Assembly (NCBI GenBank): GCA_964467985.1
Contig: CAYXTP010000006.1
Span: forward strand, 198,878 to 262,877
Direction of reading: 5' to 3'
Source: GCA-2720975 sp964467985
GTDB lineage: Bacteria; Planctomycetota; UBA1135; GCA-002686595
Length of the DNA stretch: 64,000 nucleotides
In this document: piece after piece, positions 35,854 through 43,707 of the stretch
Layout of the letters: every line of letters begins with the position of its first letter
Position numbering within the stretch: position 1 is the stretch's first letter
The notes under the pieces: model-generated
What the model saw: only the letters and a program-made list of their open reading frames with translations
What the model was told of the DNA's origin: nothing
The model's database searches: none
Program-made: the position numbers and the translations under genes

Positions 35854-37392
35854 TCACTTCATGCCCAAGCGCCTCGCCAGATGATGCAGGTTGGCCCGAT
35901 CGACTTGCAACTCTCGAGCGGCTGCCGCCCAATTGCCCCTGTGGCGTCCTACGGCCTTGTCAATGACACCACGCTGGAAGCTACGGACGGACTCACGCAG
36001 CGACACGGACGGCTGCACCGGAGCCTGCACCGGTTCGTCCATAGAACCGGCCCGCACGTCGAGATCACCGGCCTCAATGACGACGGGCTCCCCGGCCGGA
36101 GTTCTGCCACTCGAGCGCAAGGCCCCACGCAGGATGACGTTCTCCAGTTCTCGCACGTTACCAGGCCAATCGGCTTCCATGAGGATGTCCTGCGCGGCCT
36201 GCGAGAAACGGATGGGTCCGGTACCCAATCGGTTGCGACCGCGGTCGGCGAAGTGCCCTGCCAAGTGTGGGATGTCCTGCTTGTGGTCTCTCAGGGCGGG
36301 AGTCTTGATGCGGCAAACGTCCAAGCGATGCAGCAGGTCAGCCCGGAACCGGCCGGCATCCACTTCTGTCTGCAGGTCTCGGTTCGTTGCGGCGAAGACG
36401 CGCACGTCCACGCTGACAGGCTCGTCCGAGCCAACCCGCTGCACCTCCCCTTCTTGCAGCACACGCAGCAACTTGGGTTGTGTATGCAACGGCAGTTCAC
36501 CGATCTCGTCCAGGAACAGGCTGGCTCCATCCGCCACGCGGAACTTGCCCAAGCGCTCGCTCTCGGCCCCGGTGAAAGCGCCGCGTGCATGCCCGAAGAG
36601 CTCGCTTTCCACAATCGACTCAGGGAGTGCCGCACAGTTGACGTACACCAGAGGATGGTCGGCGCGCCGCGATTGGGCGTGCAGCATGCGCACGACGAGT
36701 TCCTTGCCCACGCCCGTTTCGCCGGTCACGAGTACGGGCAATTCGGAGTGGGCTACGAGCTCGATTTCTTCCCGCAAGCGGGAGAGCAGATCGCTATTCC
36801 CGATCAGATTGCCACCGCGACGGGACATGGCGTCCTGCACGAGGTCGCGCGCCACCAAGCCCTGGTGATCGGCCTTGCGCTGCAGGGTCTCGATCAGCGA
36901 GTGGTTGCGGAAAGCGGCGGCGGCCAGGGCCGCCATGTGATTCAGAAAGGGGTCGCTGATGCCGTCAAAGTGGCCAGGCTGTAGCGCGTCCGCCGTGAGC
37001 ACTCCCACCAACTCCCCTTCCACGCGCAGGGGGCAACCGAGGCAGGCGTGGATATTGCCGCTCAGGTCTCCGGGCGCCGCAGTGACCAGCCCGTCGTAGG
37101 GATCGGGCAGGGCGCTGTCTGCGGGAAAGCGCGTGGGTGCCTCGCTGGAACAGATGATGTCCAAGCGCGGATGCAGACTGCGTTCGAAGCGGCGGCCGTA
37201 GGCGTCCTGCTCCAGGCCAGAGCAGGCTACAGGCACCAAGGTATTCCCCTCCAGCTGCAGGAGCGCCACCGCATCGCAGCCCAGGGCCCGCCGCACGGAA
37301 GCAACCAGGCGCCGCATGCGGTCCTCCCCGGTGAGCAGGGCCGTCATGTCACGAACGAGCGGCAGGAGGTCAACCAGATCAGGTGTTGTCAT
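35854..37392 (-). CDS. norR: NorR-type nitric oxide-sensing sigma-54 activator
   Basis: 512 residues. The GAF domain (~20-165) keeps the residues that bind non-heme iron and sense NO in E. coli NorR: HPRL, RFPADS.LPDPYDGL (D100), HAC (C117) and LTADAL (D135). The AAA+ domain has Walker A GETGVGKE (224-231), sigma-54 contact loop GAFTGA (271-276) and Walker B LFLDEIGE (292-299). A Fis-type helix-turn-helix ends the protein (NWAAAARELQVDRANLHHLARR). It is divergent from a RIC/hemerythrin gene whose upstream region has a sigma-54 promoter and an inverted repeat, the expected target. Confidence 0.93.
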   Translation of the reverse strand: MTTPDLVDLLPLVRDMTALLTGEDRMRRLVASVRRALGCDAVALLQLEGNTLVPVACSGLEQDAYGRRFERSLHPRLDIICSSEAPTRFPADSALPDPYDGLVTAAPGDLSGNIHACLGCPLRVEGELVGVLTADALQPGHFDGISDPFLNHMAALAAAAFRNHSLIETLQRKADHQGLVARDLVQDAMSRRGGNLIGNSDLLSRLREEIELVAHSELPVLVTGETGVGKELVVRMLHAQSRRADHPLVYVNCAALPESIVESELFGHARGAFTGAESERLGKFRVADGASLFLDEIGELPLHTQPKLLRVLQEGEVQRVGSDEPVSVDVRVFAATNRDLQTEVDAGRFRADLLHRLDVCRIKTPALRDHKQDIPHLAGHFADRGRNRLGTGPIRFSQAAQDILMEADWPGNVRELENVILRGALRSSGRTPAGEPVVIEAGDLDVRAGSMDEPVQAPVQPSVSLRESVRSFQRGVIDKAVGRHRGNWAAAARELQVDRANLHHLARRLGMK

Positions 37393-37413
37393 ATCGTCAC
37401 TATCGTTGTCTAT

Positions 37414-37430
37414 TTCACATCAAACGTGAA
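37414..37430. promoter_or_regulatory. Candidate NorR-type enhancer site
   Basis: Inverted repeat TTCAC-N7-GTGAA about 45 bases upstream of the sigma-54 promoter and 22 bases upstream of the regulator's own start. One flanking base on each side also pairs poorly. The position fits an activator site; the sequence differs from the E. coli NorR consensus as I recall it, so assignment is by context. Confidence 0.45.
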
Positions 37431-37474
37431 GTGTCCTTTGAACAACTTTATGCCCATGGGCCCCCTTGCCGGGC

Positions 37475-37491
37475 TTGGCACGGGATGTGCA
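37475..37491 (+). promoter_or_regulatory. Sigma-54 (-24/-12) promoter
   Basis: TTGGCACGGGATGTGCA matches the TGGCACG-N4-TTGCW consensus, with GG and GC separated by exactly 10 bases. Transcription should start near 37502, about 50 bases before the RIC start. This excludes the in-frame ATG at 37450 as the start. Confidence 0.75.
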
Positions 37492-37554
37492 TTAGCTCTG
37501 CCGACTCGCCATCCCCCAACAACCAACAGCGGCCCTGCCGCCGGAGCCACCGCC

Positions 37555-38226
37555 ATGCAAGCCATCACGCCCCAACACTCCCTGGCCGACCTCGCCGTCT
37601 CCCACGCTGGAGCCTCGCGTGTCTTTCACCGCCACGGACTCGATTTTTGCTGTGGCGGGCAAACCAGCTTGCAGGATGCCTGCGTCGCGGCGGGACTGCA
37701 GGCGCCGGCAATCGCCTCCGAGATCGAGGTGGAGCAGCAGGCCACCGAACAGGCCTTTGTGCAGGCGGACGAGATGCCGATCGACCAGCTCGTCGATCAC
37801 ATTCTCGAGAACTTCCACGCGGCCCACCGGGCCGAGGTTCCGCGACTGCTCGCCATGGCGCGCAAGGTCGAGTCGGTCCACGCGGAAAAGCCCAGCTGCC
37901 CCACTGGGCTCGGCGATCACCTCGAGTACATGCAGGGTGAATTGGAGCAGCACATGTTGAAGGAAGAGGAAATCCTGTTCCCCATGATCCGCGCTGGTCA
38001 CGGAGCCATGGCTGCCATGCCCATCCAGGTCATGGAGCACGAGCACCACGACCACGGGCGAAACCTCGCGCGGATGCGCGAACTCGCCCACGACTTCAAC
38101 GCGCCTCCCGAAGCCTGCGGCACTTGGCAGGCTCTGTACCTGGGACTCGATGAGTTGCAACAAGCGTTGATGCAACACATCCACCTGGAGAACAACGTCC
38201 TCTTTCCCCGCGTCTTGCGGGGCTGA
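37555..38226 (+). CDS. RIC-family di-iron protein (YtfE/ScdA/NorA)
   Basis: 223 residues from ATG 37555; the frame is open further upstream, but the sigma-54 promoter at 37475 fixes a start after ~37502. The N-terminal ScdA_N domain carries HGLDFCCGG. The hemerythrin-like four-helix bundle supplies iron-ligand His and Glu residues in HILENFHAAH, EQHMLKEEEILFP, EHEHHDHG and QHIHLENNVLFP. RIC proteins repair iron-sulfur clusters or remove NO after nitrosative stress and are classic NorR-type targets in some bacteria. It may be expressed whenever the divergent NorR-like activator binds NO. Confidence 0.93.
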   Translation: MQAITPQHSLADLAVSHAGASRVFHRHGLDFCCGGQTSLQDACVAAGLQAPAIASEIEVEQQATEQAFVQADEMPIDQLVDHILENFHAAHRAEVPRLLAMARKVESVHAEKPSCPTGLGDHLEYMQGELEQHMLKEEEILFPMIRAGHGAMAAMPIQVMEHEHHDHGRNLARMRELAHDFNAPPEACGTWQALYLGLDELQQALMQHIHLENNVLFPRVLRG

Positions 38227-38254
38227 CCCGGCTCCGCGCCCGGATGCGAATCCC

Positions 38255-39730
38255 ATGTCGGACACGACCATCAACTCAGACTCTCCTAGCTGGACAGATG
38301 TTGCATGCCAGCACGCCCAAGCGGTGACGAATTCCAAGCTCCCGATCATTGAGCCATTCAGGATCAAGAGCGTGGATCCCATTCAGGCCCGCACGCGGCC
38401 CGAACGCATCGAGTTCCTGGAACAATGCCACGGCAACCTATTCCTGCTTCCAGCTGATGCGGTGCTCATCGATCTGTTGACCGACAGCGGGACAGGAGCC
38501 ATGAGTAGTGAACAGTGGGCCGCGCTGATGCGCGGGGACGAATCCTATGCGGGAGCCAAGAGCTACCAGCGATTCGAGCAGGCGGTGCAGGACATCCTGG
38601 GCCTGCCCCATGTGGTCCCCACCCACCAGGGGCGCGCGGCCGAGAGCCTGCTGTTCAAGATTCTGGTGCAGGCCGGAGACGTGGTCCCCAACAACACTCA
38701 TTTCGACACCACGCGCGCCAATGTGGAGGCCATGGGAGCCATCGCCCTCGACCTGCCTTGCGACGCGTTGGCGGACACCCGTTCCAATGAGCCCTTCAAG
38801 GGCAATATGGACCTGAACGCTCTGGAGGTTGTCCTGGCGGATGACCGCCAACATGTGCCCCTGGTGATGATGACCCTCACCAACAACGCCGGGGGTGGGC
38901 AGCCAGCGAGCCTCGACAATCTGCGCGGCGTGCGCGCGTTGTGCGATGCGTATGCAGTACCCCTCTACATCGATGCCTGTCGGTTCGCAGAAAACGCCTG
39001 GTTGCAGCACCTACGCGACCCGGATGTTGCAGGCCTTTCTGTAGCCGATCTGGTCAAGCATGCGTTCAGCCTCGCAGACGGCTGCACGATGAGCGCCAAG
39101 AAGGACGGGTTGGCCAACATCGGTGGCTTCCTCGCCCTGCGCGACGCTGAGCTGGCTGAATCCGCGCGTCGCGTGATGGTGGTCACTGAGGGCTTTCCCA
39201 CCTACGGGGGGTTGGCCGGCCGCGACTTGGACGCTGTGGCCCAGGGCCTGCATGAGGTCATCGATGAGGACTACCTCGGCTATCGCATCTCAAGCATTCG
39301 GTACGTGTGTGAGCGACTGGACGCGCGAGGCATCCCGGTGGTGCGTCCCTACGGAGGCCACGCCGTTTTCCTGGACGCCGCACGGTTCTTGCCCCACGTC
39401 CAGGCGGCACAGTACCCAGGTCAGGCCTTGGCCATCGAGTTGTACGTGGAAGGCGGCATCCGCTCGTGTGAAATCGGAAGCGTCATGCTGGCGCAGGTCA
39501 ATTCCGAAACGGGCGAGGAGATACCCGCCGCCCAGGAACTCGTGCGCCTGGCGATCCCGCGCCGAACCTACACCCAGTCACACATGGACTACGTGATTGA
39601 GATCATCGACCGAGTGTGGCAGCGCAGAGAGCAGATCGGCGGAGTTGGGATCCATTCCGAACCGCCGGTTCTGCGCCACTTTGGTGCGCGCTTCCATCCT
39701 CTGCCCCAATCCAATCCTGTGAGTGCTTGA
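38255..39730 (+). CDS. tpl: Tyrosine phenol-lyase-like beta-eliminating lyase
   Basis: 491-residue PLP enzyme of the tryptophanase/tyrosine phenol-lyase family. The PLP lysine lies in CTMSAKKDGLANIGGFL, where NIGGFL is closer to tyrosine phenol-lyase than to tryptophanase (PMGGLL). Also visible: PTHQGRAAES, the cofactor Asp/Arg region YIDACRFAENAW, and the C-terminal LAIPRRTYTQSHMDYV. The reaction would split tyrosine to phenol, pyruvate and ammonia. Discrimination from tryptophanase rests on a short motif. The next plus-strand genes form an anaerobic benzoyl-CoA pathway, so phenol production could be metabolically linked, although no phenol-carboxylating genes are present. Confidence 0.85.
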   Translation: MSDTTINSDSPSWTDVACQHAQAVTNSKLPIIEPFRIKSVDPIQARTRPERIEFLEQCHGNLFLLPADAVLIDLLTDSGTGAMSSEQWAALMRGDESYAGAKSYQRFEQAVQDILGLPHVVPTHQGRAAESLLFKILVQAGDVVPNNTHFDTTRANVEAMGAIALDLPCDALADTRSNEPFKGNMDLNALEVVLADDRQHVPLVMMTLTNNAGGGQPASLDNLRGVRALCDAYAVPLYIDACRFAENAWLQHLRDPDVAGLSVADLVKHAFSLADGCTMSAKKDGLANIGGFLALRDAELAESARRVMVVTEGFPTYGGLAGRDLDAVAQGLHEVIDEDYLGYRISSIRYVCERLDARGIPVVRPYGGHAVFLDAARFLPHVQAAQYPGQALAIELYVEGGIRSCEIGSVMLAQVNSETGEEIPAAQELVRLAIPRRTYTQSHMDYVIEIIDRVWQRREQIGGVGIHSEPPVLRHFGARFHPLPQSNPVSA

Positions 39731-39738
39731 GAGATTGG

Positions 39739-39782
39739 CGCACCTGTGCTCAGCACTCAATTTGTGCTGGCGACCAGGTGCG
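39739..39782. terminator. Compound bidirectional hairpin
   Basis: Outer stem CGCACCTG (39739-39746) with CAGGTGCG (39775-39782); inner stem CAGCAC (39751-39756) with GTGCTG (39764-39769), loop TCAATTT. It lies between converging stops and reaches into the end of the quinone reductase gene. Confidence 0.6.
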
Positions 39783-40368
39783 TCAACTCTTTACGTACGC
39801 GCCGCTCAAAGGTCTCGAGCCGTGCACCCCAGGGTTTCTGGGCGGCGTGCAAATTGAGCACGGTCGAGCTCTGAATTCCCACCGAGGGAAAGACAGCCCG
39901 CTTCCAGAACTTGCCGCTGATCCCCCCCATGACCCAGCGATCGACTGAGCTGGACGCCTTGAAGGTCTGCAAGACAAGCGCCCGCCGTCCACCCAGCAGA
40001 CCCCGCGGTGGCTCCGTCCCGTGATCCAGAGCCACTCCTCCGGCGAGCACTCGGTCCACCCAGCCCTTCAGTATGGCCGGAGGTGCGAACCACCAAACGG
40101 GGTGGATGATCACCATGTGAGACGCCCACCGAACATCGGCTTGGTAGCCCGCCACAAGCGGATCGGCCTTGGGGTCCAGTGCCTCGGCGCTTGGTTGGTC
40201 CACGCGCAGCCGCAGAACCGGGTCGAATCCATCGGCGAGCAGATCATGGAGCCGAGTCTCAACGGCCAGACCGGCTAGGGCATCCATCACCACTCCTAGC
40301 AAGTGGTGAGCCAAGCCCTGCGTGCGCCCTTGTCCTAGGACGATGAGGAGACGCCGGGGAGAAGCCAT
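39757..40368 (-). CDS. NAD(P)H quinone oxidoreductase, flavodoxin-like fold
   Basis: 203 residues of the Flavodoxin_2 family (MdaB/KefF/NQO-like). The N-terminal strand LLIVLGQGRTQGLAHHL is followed by the flavin-binding motif HPVWWFAPPAILKGWVDRV and then GLLGGRRALVLQTF. Such cytosolic FAD or FMN enzymes reduce quinones with two electrons, avoiding semiquinone radicals, or regulate potassium efflux. It converges with the tyrosine phenol-lyase gene and is divergent from the benzoyl-CoA operon. A role in handling aromatic or quinone intermediates is possible but not shown. Confidence 0.88.
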   Translation of the reverse strand: MASPRRLLIVLGQGRTQGLAHHLLGVVMDALAGLAVETRLHDLLADGFDPVLRLRVDQPSAEALDPKADPLVAGYQADVRWASHMVIIHPVWWFAPPAILKGWVDRVLAGGVALDHGTEPPRGLLGGRRALVLQTFKASSSVDRWVMGGISGKFWKRAVFPSVGIQSSTVLNLHAAQKPWGARLETFERRVRKELTHLVASTN

Positions 40369-40629
40369 GCCCTACCCCTACCAAACGCGCGGGCGGGGCC
40401 CGAACGGCAGCTACCACAATTCCTGCCGGCGAGTGGCCCGGGACCCGCCTCCGCTCTCGCCTTGGCCAGAAGGACTTTGGAGGGCCTCAACGGCCATCCG
40501 ACTGGGCAATATATATCGCTACTCAGTTAGCAGGGGGCACCATTCTGCTCAGACCGTATAGGCCCATGGCCCCCCATGCCCAATCATGAGTCCCCACAGG
40601 CCCCCGCCTCTCTTGCGGACCGACACCCC

Positions 40630-41745
40630 ATGACTGACTCGACCCTTGTCACCGCCTATCGCTGGATCATGACGGCGCCGGAGCGCCCCCTAGAGCAAAC
40701 AGAGTTCGACCTTGAAGATCCGGGTCCCAGCGAAGTGCTGATCCGGGTTGCCGGCTGTGGAGTCTGCCACACCGACTTGGGGTTCTTGTATGGCGGAGTC
40801 CGAACCCGGCACGCCTTGCCCCTGGCACTGGGGCACGAAATCAGCGGGGTCGTGGTAAAGGCCGGGTCCGCCTCCGAATGCACGTGCGGTCAAGCAGTGG
40901 TCGTGCCTGCAGTCATGCCCTGCGGACATTGCGATGCCTGCAACTCCGGCTACGGAACCGTGTGCAAGGCGCAGATCATGCCTGGCAACGACTGCCACGG
41001 CGGTTTCGCTAGCCACGTAGTCGTGCCGTCCAAGGGACTCTGCCCCGTGCCAGGTTTTGACCCAGCCCAGCCCGACGCCCTGCTGGGAGAATCCGATGTC
41101 GACCTCGCGGCCTTGTCGGTGGTCGCGGATGCCGTGACAACGCCCTACCAAGCGCTCGAGCGAGCGCGCGTGAGCGCAGGTGACCTGGTGTGTGTTGTGG
41201 GACTTGGAGGAGTGGGTGGATTCGCGGCCCAGATTGCGGCCGCCCGCGGGGCACGAGTGATCGGTTTTGACCCCAACACCGAACGCCTCGAGCAGATGAA
41301 AGACTTCGGAGTCGCCAACGGTTTCGATCCCAGCAAGCAGGTGCCGCGCAAGCTGCGCTCTGAGGTGCGCTCGATTGCCAGCGAGCACGGCCATCGAGCG
41401 TTCGGCTGGAAGATCTTCGAGTGCTCAGGCACGCGAGCCGGACAGGAGCTGGCTTACGGGCTGTTGGGCCCAGCCGCCTACCTCTCCGTGGTGGGCTACA
41501 CCCTCGACAAGATCGAACTTCGCCTCTCCAACCTGATGGCCTTTGACGCCAAGGCCGCTGGGAACTGGGGCTGCCTGCCCGAGTTCTATCCAGCCGCACT
41601 GGACACGGTCCTGAGCGGAGCTGTGAAGGTCGAGCCATTCATTGAACGCCACCCCCTCGCGGAAGTTCAGCAGGTGCTTGAACGCCTGCAGGCTCACGAA
41701 TTGAGCAAGCGGGCCGTCCTGATCCCCGAATCCCACTGCGGCTGA
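40630..41745 (+). CDS. had: 6-Hydroxycyclohex-1-ene-1-carbonyl-CoA dehydrogenase
   Basis: 371 residues from ATG 40630 (an in-frame ATG at 40576 would add 18 residues). It is a zinc-type medium-chain dehydrogenase: catalytic site GCGVCHTDLGF and LGHEISGVV; structural zinc Cys set CGHCDACNSGYGTVC; NAD fold GLGGVGGFAAQ. Specific assignment comes from the neighbouring oah, dch and bcr genes in canonical order. The enzyme oxidises 6-hydroxycyclohex-1-ene-1-carbonyl-CoA to the 6-oxo compound with NAD in the lower benzoyl-CoA pathway. It is the first gene of the operon; the ~260 bases upstream hold AT-rich sequence (near 40510) but no certain promoter. Confidence 0.9.
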   Translation: MTDSTLVTAYRWIMTAPERPLEQTEFDLEDPGPSEVLIRVAGCGVCHTDLGFLYGGVRTRHALPLALGHEISGVVVKAGSASECTCGQAVVVPAVMPCGHCDACNSGYGTVCKAQIMPGNDCHGGFASHVVVPSKGLCPVPGFDPAQPDALLGESDVDLAALSVVADAVTTPYQALERARVSAGDLVCVVGLGGVGGFAAQIAAARGARVIGFDPNTERLEQMKDFGVANGFDPSKQVPRKLRSEVRSIASEHGHRAFGWKIFECSGTRAGQELAYGLLGPAAYLSVVGYTLDKIELRLSNLMAFDAKAAGNWGCLPEFYPAALDTVLSGAVKVEPFIERHPLAEVQQVLERLQAHELSKRAVLIPESHCG

Positions 41746-41782
41746 TCGTCGCCCAACGCTTTCCACCACCCAGACCCTCGCT

Positions 41783-42913
41783 ATGACCACACAAGTCGCC
41801 GACTGTCCGCATAAGAACCACGACCTCGTCCCCTGGGACGACTCGTACGAGGGGGTCCTGTACGAACACAAACCCGCTAGGGACCGCTCGGGCAACGTGG
41901 CGCAGGACCTCTATGTGGCCTGGATCACGCTGAACAATCCCGAGCAGTTCAACTCCTACACAACCGAGATGGCCAAGCGGGTGATTTTGGCATTCAGGCA
42001 CGCTTCGAACCAACCGGATGTGGTGGCGGTCGTGTTCACGGGCACCGGCACGAAGGCCTTCTGTACGGGCGGCAACACGGCCGAGTATGCCGAACATTAC
42101 GCGGGTGCTCCGGACGAATACCTGGCCTACATGCGCCTGTTCAACGACATGGTCACCGCCATCTTGCACTGCGACAAGCCGGTCATTTGCCGGGTCAACG
42201 GGATGCGCGTCGCAGGCGGACAGGAAATCGGAATGGCCTGTGACTTCACCGTGTCCAGCGACTTGGCCCTCTACGGGCAGGCTGGACCGCGACATGGGTC
42301 GGCCCCCGATGGCGGTTCCACCGACTTCCTGCCCCTGTTTGTGGGCATGGAACGGGGCATGGTCTCCGCCACCCTGTGTGAATCCTGGAGCGCACACCAG
42401 GCCCAGCGCTTTGGCCTGATCACCGAATGCGTGCCCGTGTTGAAAGTCAATGGCCAGTTTATCCCCAACCCACTGGTCGTCACGGACACCTGGCTGGATT
42501 CAGCTGGCCGCGTTGTTCACGGCGAACCCAAAGTTGGCGAAGCGCGCCAGGAGGGCAAGGAATGCTTGGCCAGCGGTGAAATTGACCTCACTCCGCTCGA
42601 TGAAGCTGTCGAACGACTGGCGGCCAAGTTGCTCGAGACCTTCCCGAACTGCACGCGCAAGACCATTGAGTCCATGCGCAAGCACAAGCTGCAGCACTGG
42701 GATCGCAATCGAGAATCCAACCGCTCCTGGCTGGGTCTCAACATGATGACCGAGGCGGCCGCGGGATTCCGAGCGTTTGATGAGGGCGGCCGGGGCCGGC
42801 GCGAAGTGGACTTTGTCCGCATGCGCCAACGTCTGGCCGCAGGGGAACGTTGGACCCCTGAGTTCATCGACTCCCTCGTCGAGGGTGAAGGCGCAGATGG
42901 AGGCGGTCAGTGA
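41783..42913 (+). CDS. oah: 6-Oxocyclohex-1-ene-1-carbonyl-CoA hydrolase (ring opening)
   Basis: 376-residue enlarged crotonase of the Oah/BamA type, longer than ordinary enoyl-CoA hydratases (~260). Motifs: WITLNNPEQFNSYTTEM, the oxyanion-hole regions FTGTGTKAFCTGGN and CRVNGMRVAGGQEIGMACDF, and GQAGPRHGSAPDGGSTDFLP, typical of this family. It adds water twice and cleaves the alicyclic ring, giving 3-hydroxypimeloyl-CoA. Its stop overlaps the GTG of the following hydratase gene. BamA-type genes are used as a functional marker for anaerobic aromatic degradation. Confidence 0.93.
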   Translation: MTTQVADCPHKNHDLVPWDDSYEGVLYEHKPARDRSGNVAQDLYVAWITLNNPEQFNSYTTEMAKRVILAFRHASNQPDVVAVVFTGTGTKAFCTGGNTAEYAEHYAGAPDEYLAYMRLFNDMVTAILHCDKPVICRVNGMRVAGGQEIGMACDFTVSSDLALYGQAGPRHGSAPDGGSTDFLPLFVGMERGMVSATLCESWSAHQAQRFGLITECVPVLKVNGQFIPNPLVVTDTWLDSAGRVVHGEPKVGEARQEGKECLASGEIDLTPLDEAVERLAAKLLETFPNCTRKTIESMRKHKLQHWDRNRESNRSWLGLNMMTEAAAGFRAFDEGGRGRREVDFVRMRQRLAAGERWTPEFIDSLVEGEGADGGGQ

Positions 42914-43707
42914 GCTCCCCCCCGCAAGCGCAATCCGAACCGGCCCAGGGCGTCCAGGTGCAATACCACTGTGCGGGTCGCGTGGCCCAGGTCACCCTGG
43001 ATCAGGGCAAGGGCAACATCATCGACATGGCCTGTATTGGATCCCTGCGAAGTGCCTTCCAGGATCTCGCGGAACAGGCAACCGTATGCGCCGTCGTTCT
43101 GGACGCAAAGGGCAAGGACTTCTCCTTTGGGGCAAGCGTTGCCGAGCACGGTCCTGGCCAGGTTGAGCAGATGCTGCCTGCCCTACATGAGCTTGCGCGC
43201 GAGGTGCTCAACACAAATCTCTTCCTGATTGCGGCCATTCAAGGCCGCTGCCTGGGAGGAGGCTTGGAAATCGCCTTGCTAGCCGACCGCTTGATCGCCA
43301 CGCCCGACGCCTGCCTGGCTCAGCCGGAAATCAGCCTGGGGGTCTTTGCTCCATTGGCGTCCGCTCTGCTGCCCCACAAGGTTGGTCCCGCTCAGGCCGC
43401 CGACCTGCTCGTGACAGGGCGCACGTTGAGTGGCGAGGAAGCTCTGGGATGCGGGCTCATTCAGGCCTTGGACAGCAATCCTACCCAGGCCGCCATCACC
43501 TGGTGCGAGACGCACCTGACGCCAAAAAGCGCCTCGGGCCTGCGCCATGCGATCTGCGCCGCGCGCCACACGTGGCGCACTGCAGCACTGGCCAGCTTGC
43601 GGGAACTCGAAGACATGTACCTCGGCCCACTACAACAGACGGCAGATGCCCAAGAGGGCATCGCCGCCTTCCTCGAACGCCGACGACCGATTTGGAGAGA
43701 CGCATGA
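42910..43707 (+). CDS. dch: Cyclohexa-1,5-diene-1-carbonyl-CoA hydratase
   Basis: 265-residue crotonase starting at GTG 42910, overlapping the upstream stop by 4 bases. Oxyanion-hole motifs are KGKDFSFGASVAEH and AIQGRCLGGGLEIALLADR; the FSFGASVAEH sequence is typical of dienoyl-CoA hydratases. It hydrates the diene product of benzoyl-CoA reductase to 6-hydroxycyclohex-1-ene-1-carbonyl-CoA, the substrate of Had. Stop and start with bcrC overlap (ATGA), so the whole pathway is translated as one coupled unit. Confidence 0.9.
   Translation: MSSPPQAQSEPAQGVQVQYHCAGRVAQVTLDQGKGNIIDMACIGSLRSAFQDLAEQATVCAVVLDAKGKDFSFGASVAEHGPGQVEQMLPALHELAREVLNTNLFLIAAIQGRCLGGGLEIALLADRLIATPDACLAQPEISLGVFAPLASALLPHKVGPAQAADLLVTGRTLSGEEALGCGLIQALDSNPTQAAITWCETHLTPKSASGLRHAICAARHTWRTAALASLRELEDMYLGPLQQTADAQEGIAAFLERRRPIWRDA

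Noticed and set aside
40533..40548. Sigma-54-like sequence upstream of the benzoyl-CoA operon
   Set aside because: GG and GC elements are 9, not 10, bases apart when CAC is aligned, and no activator gene is adjacent.
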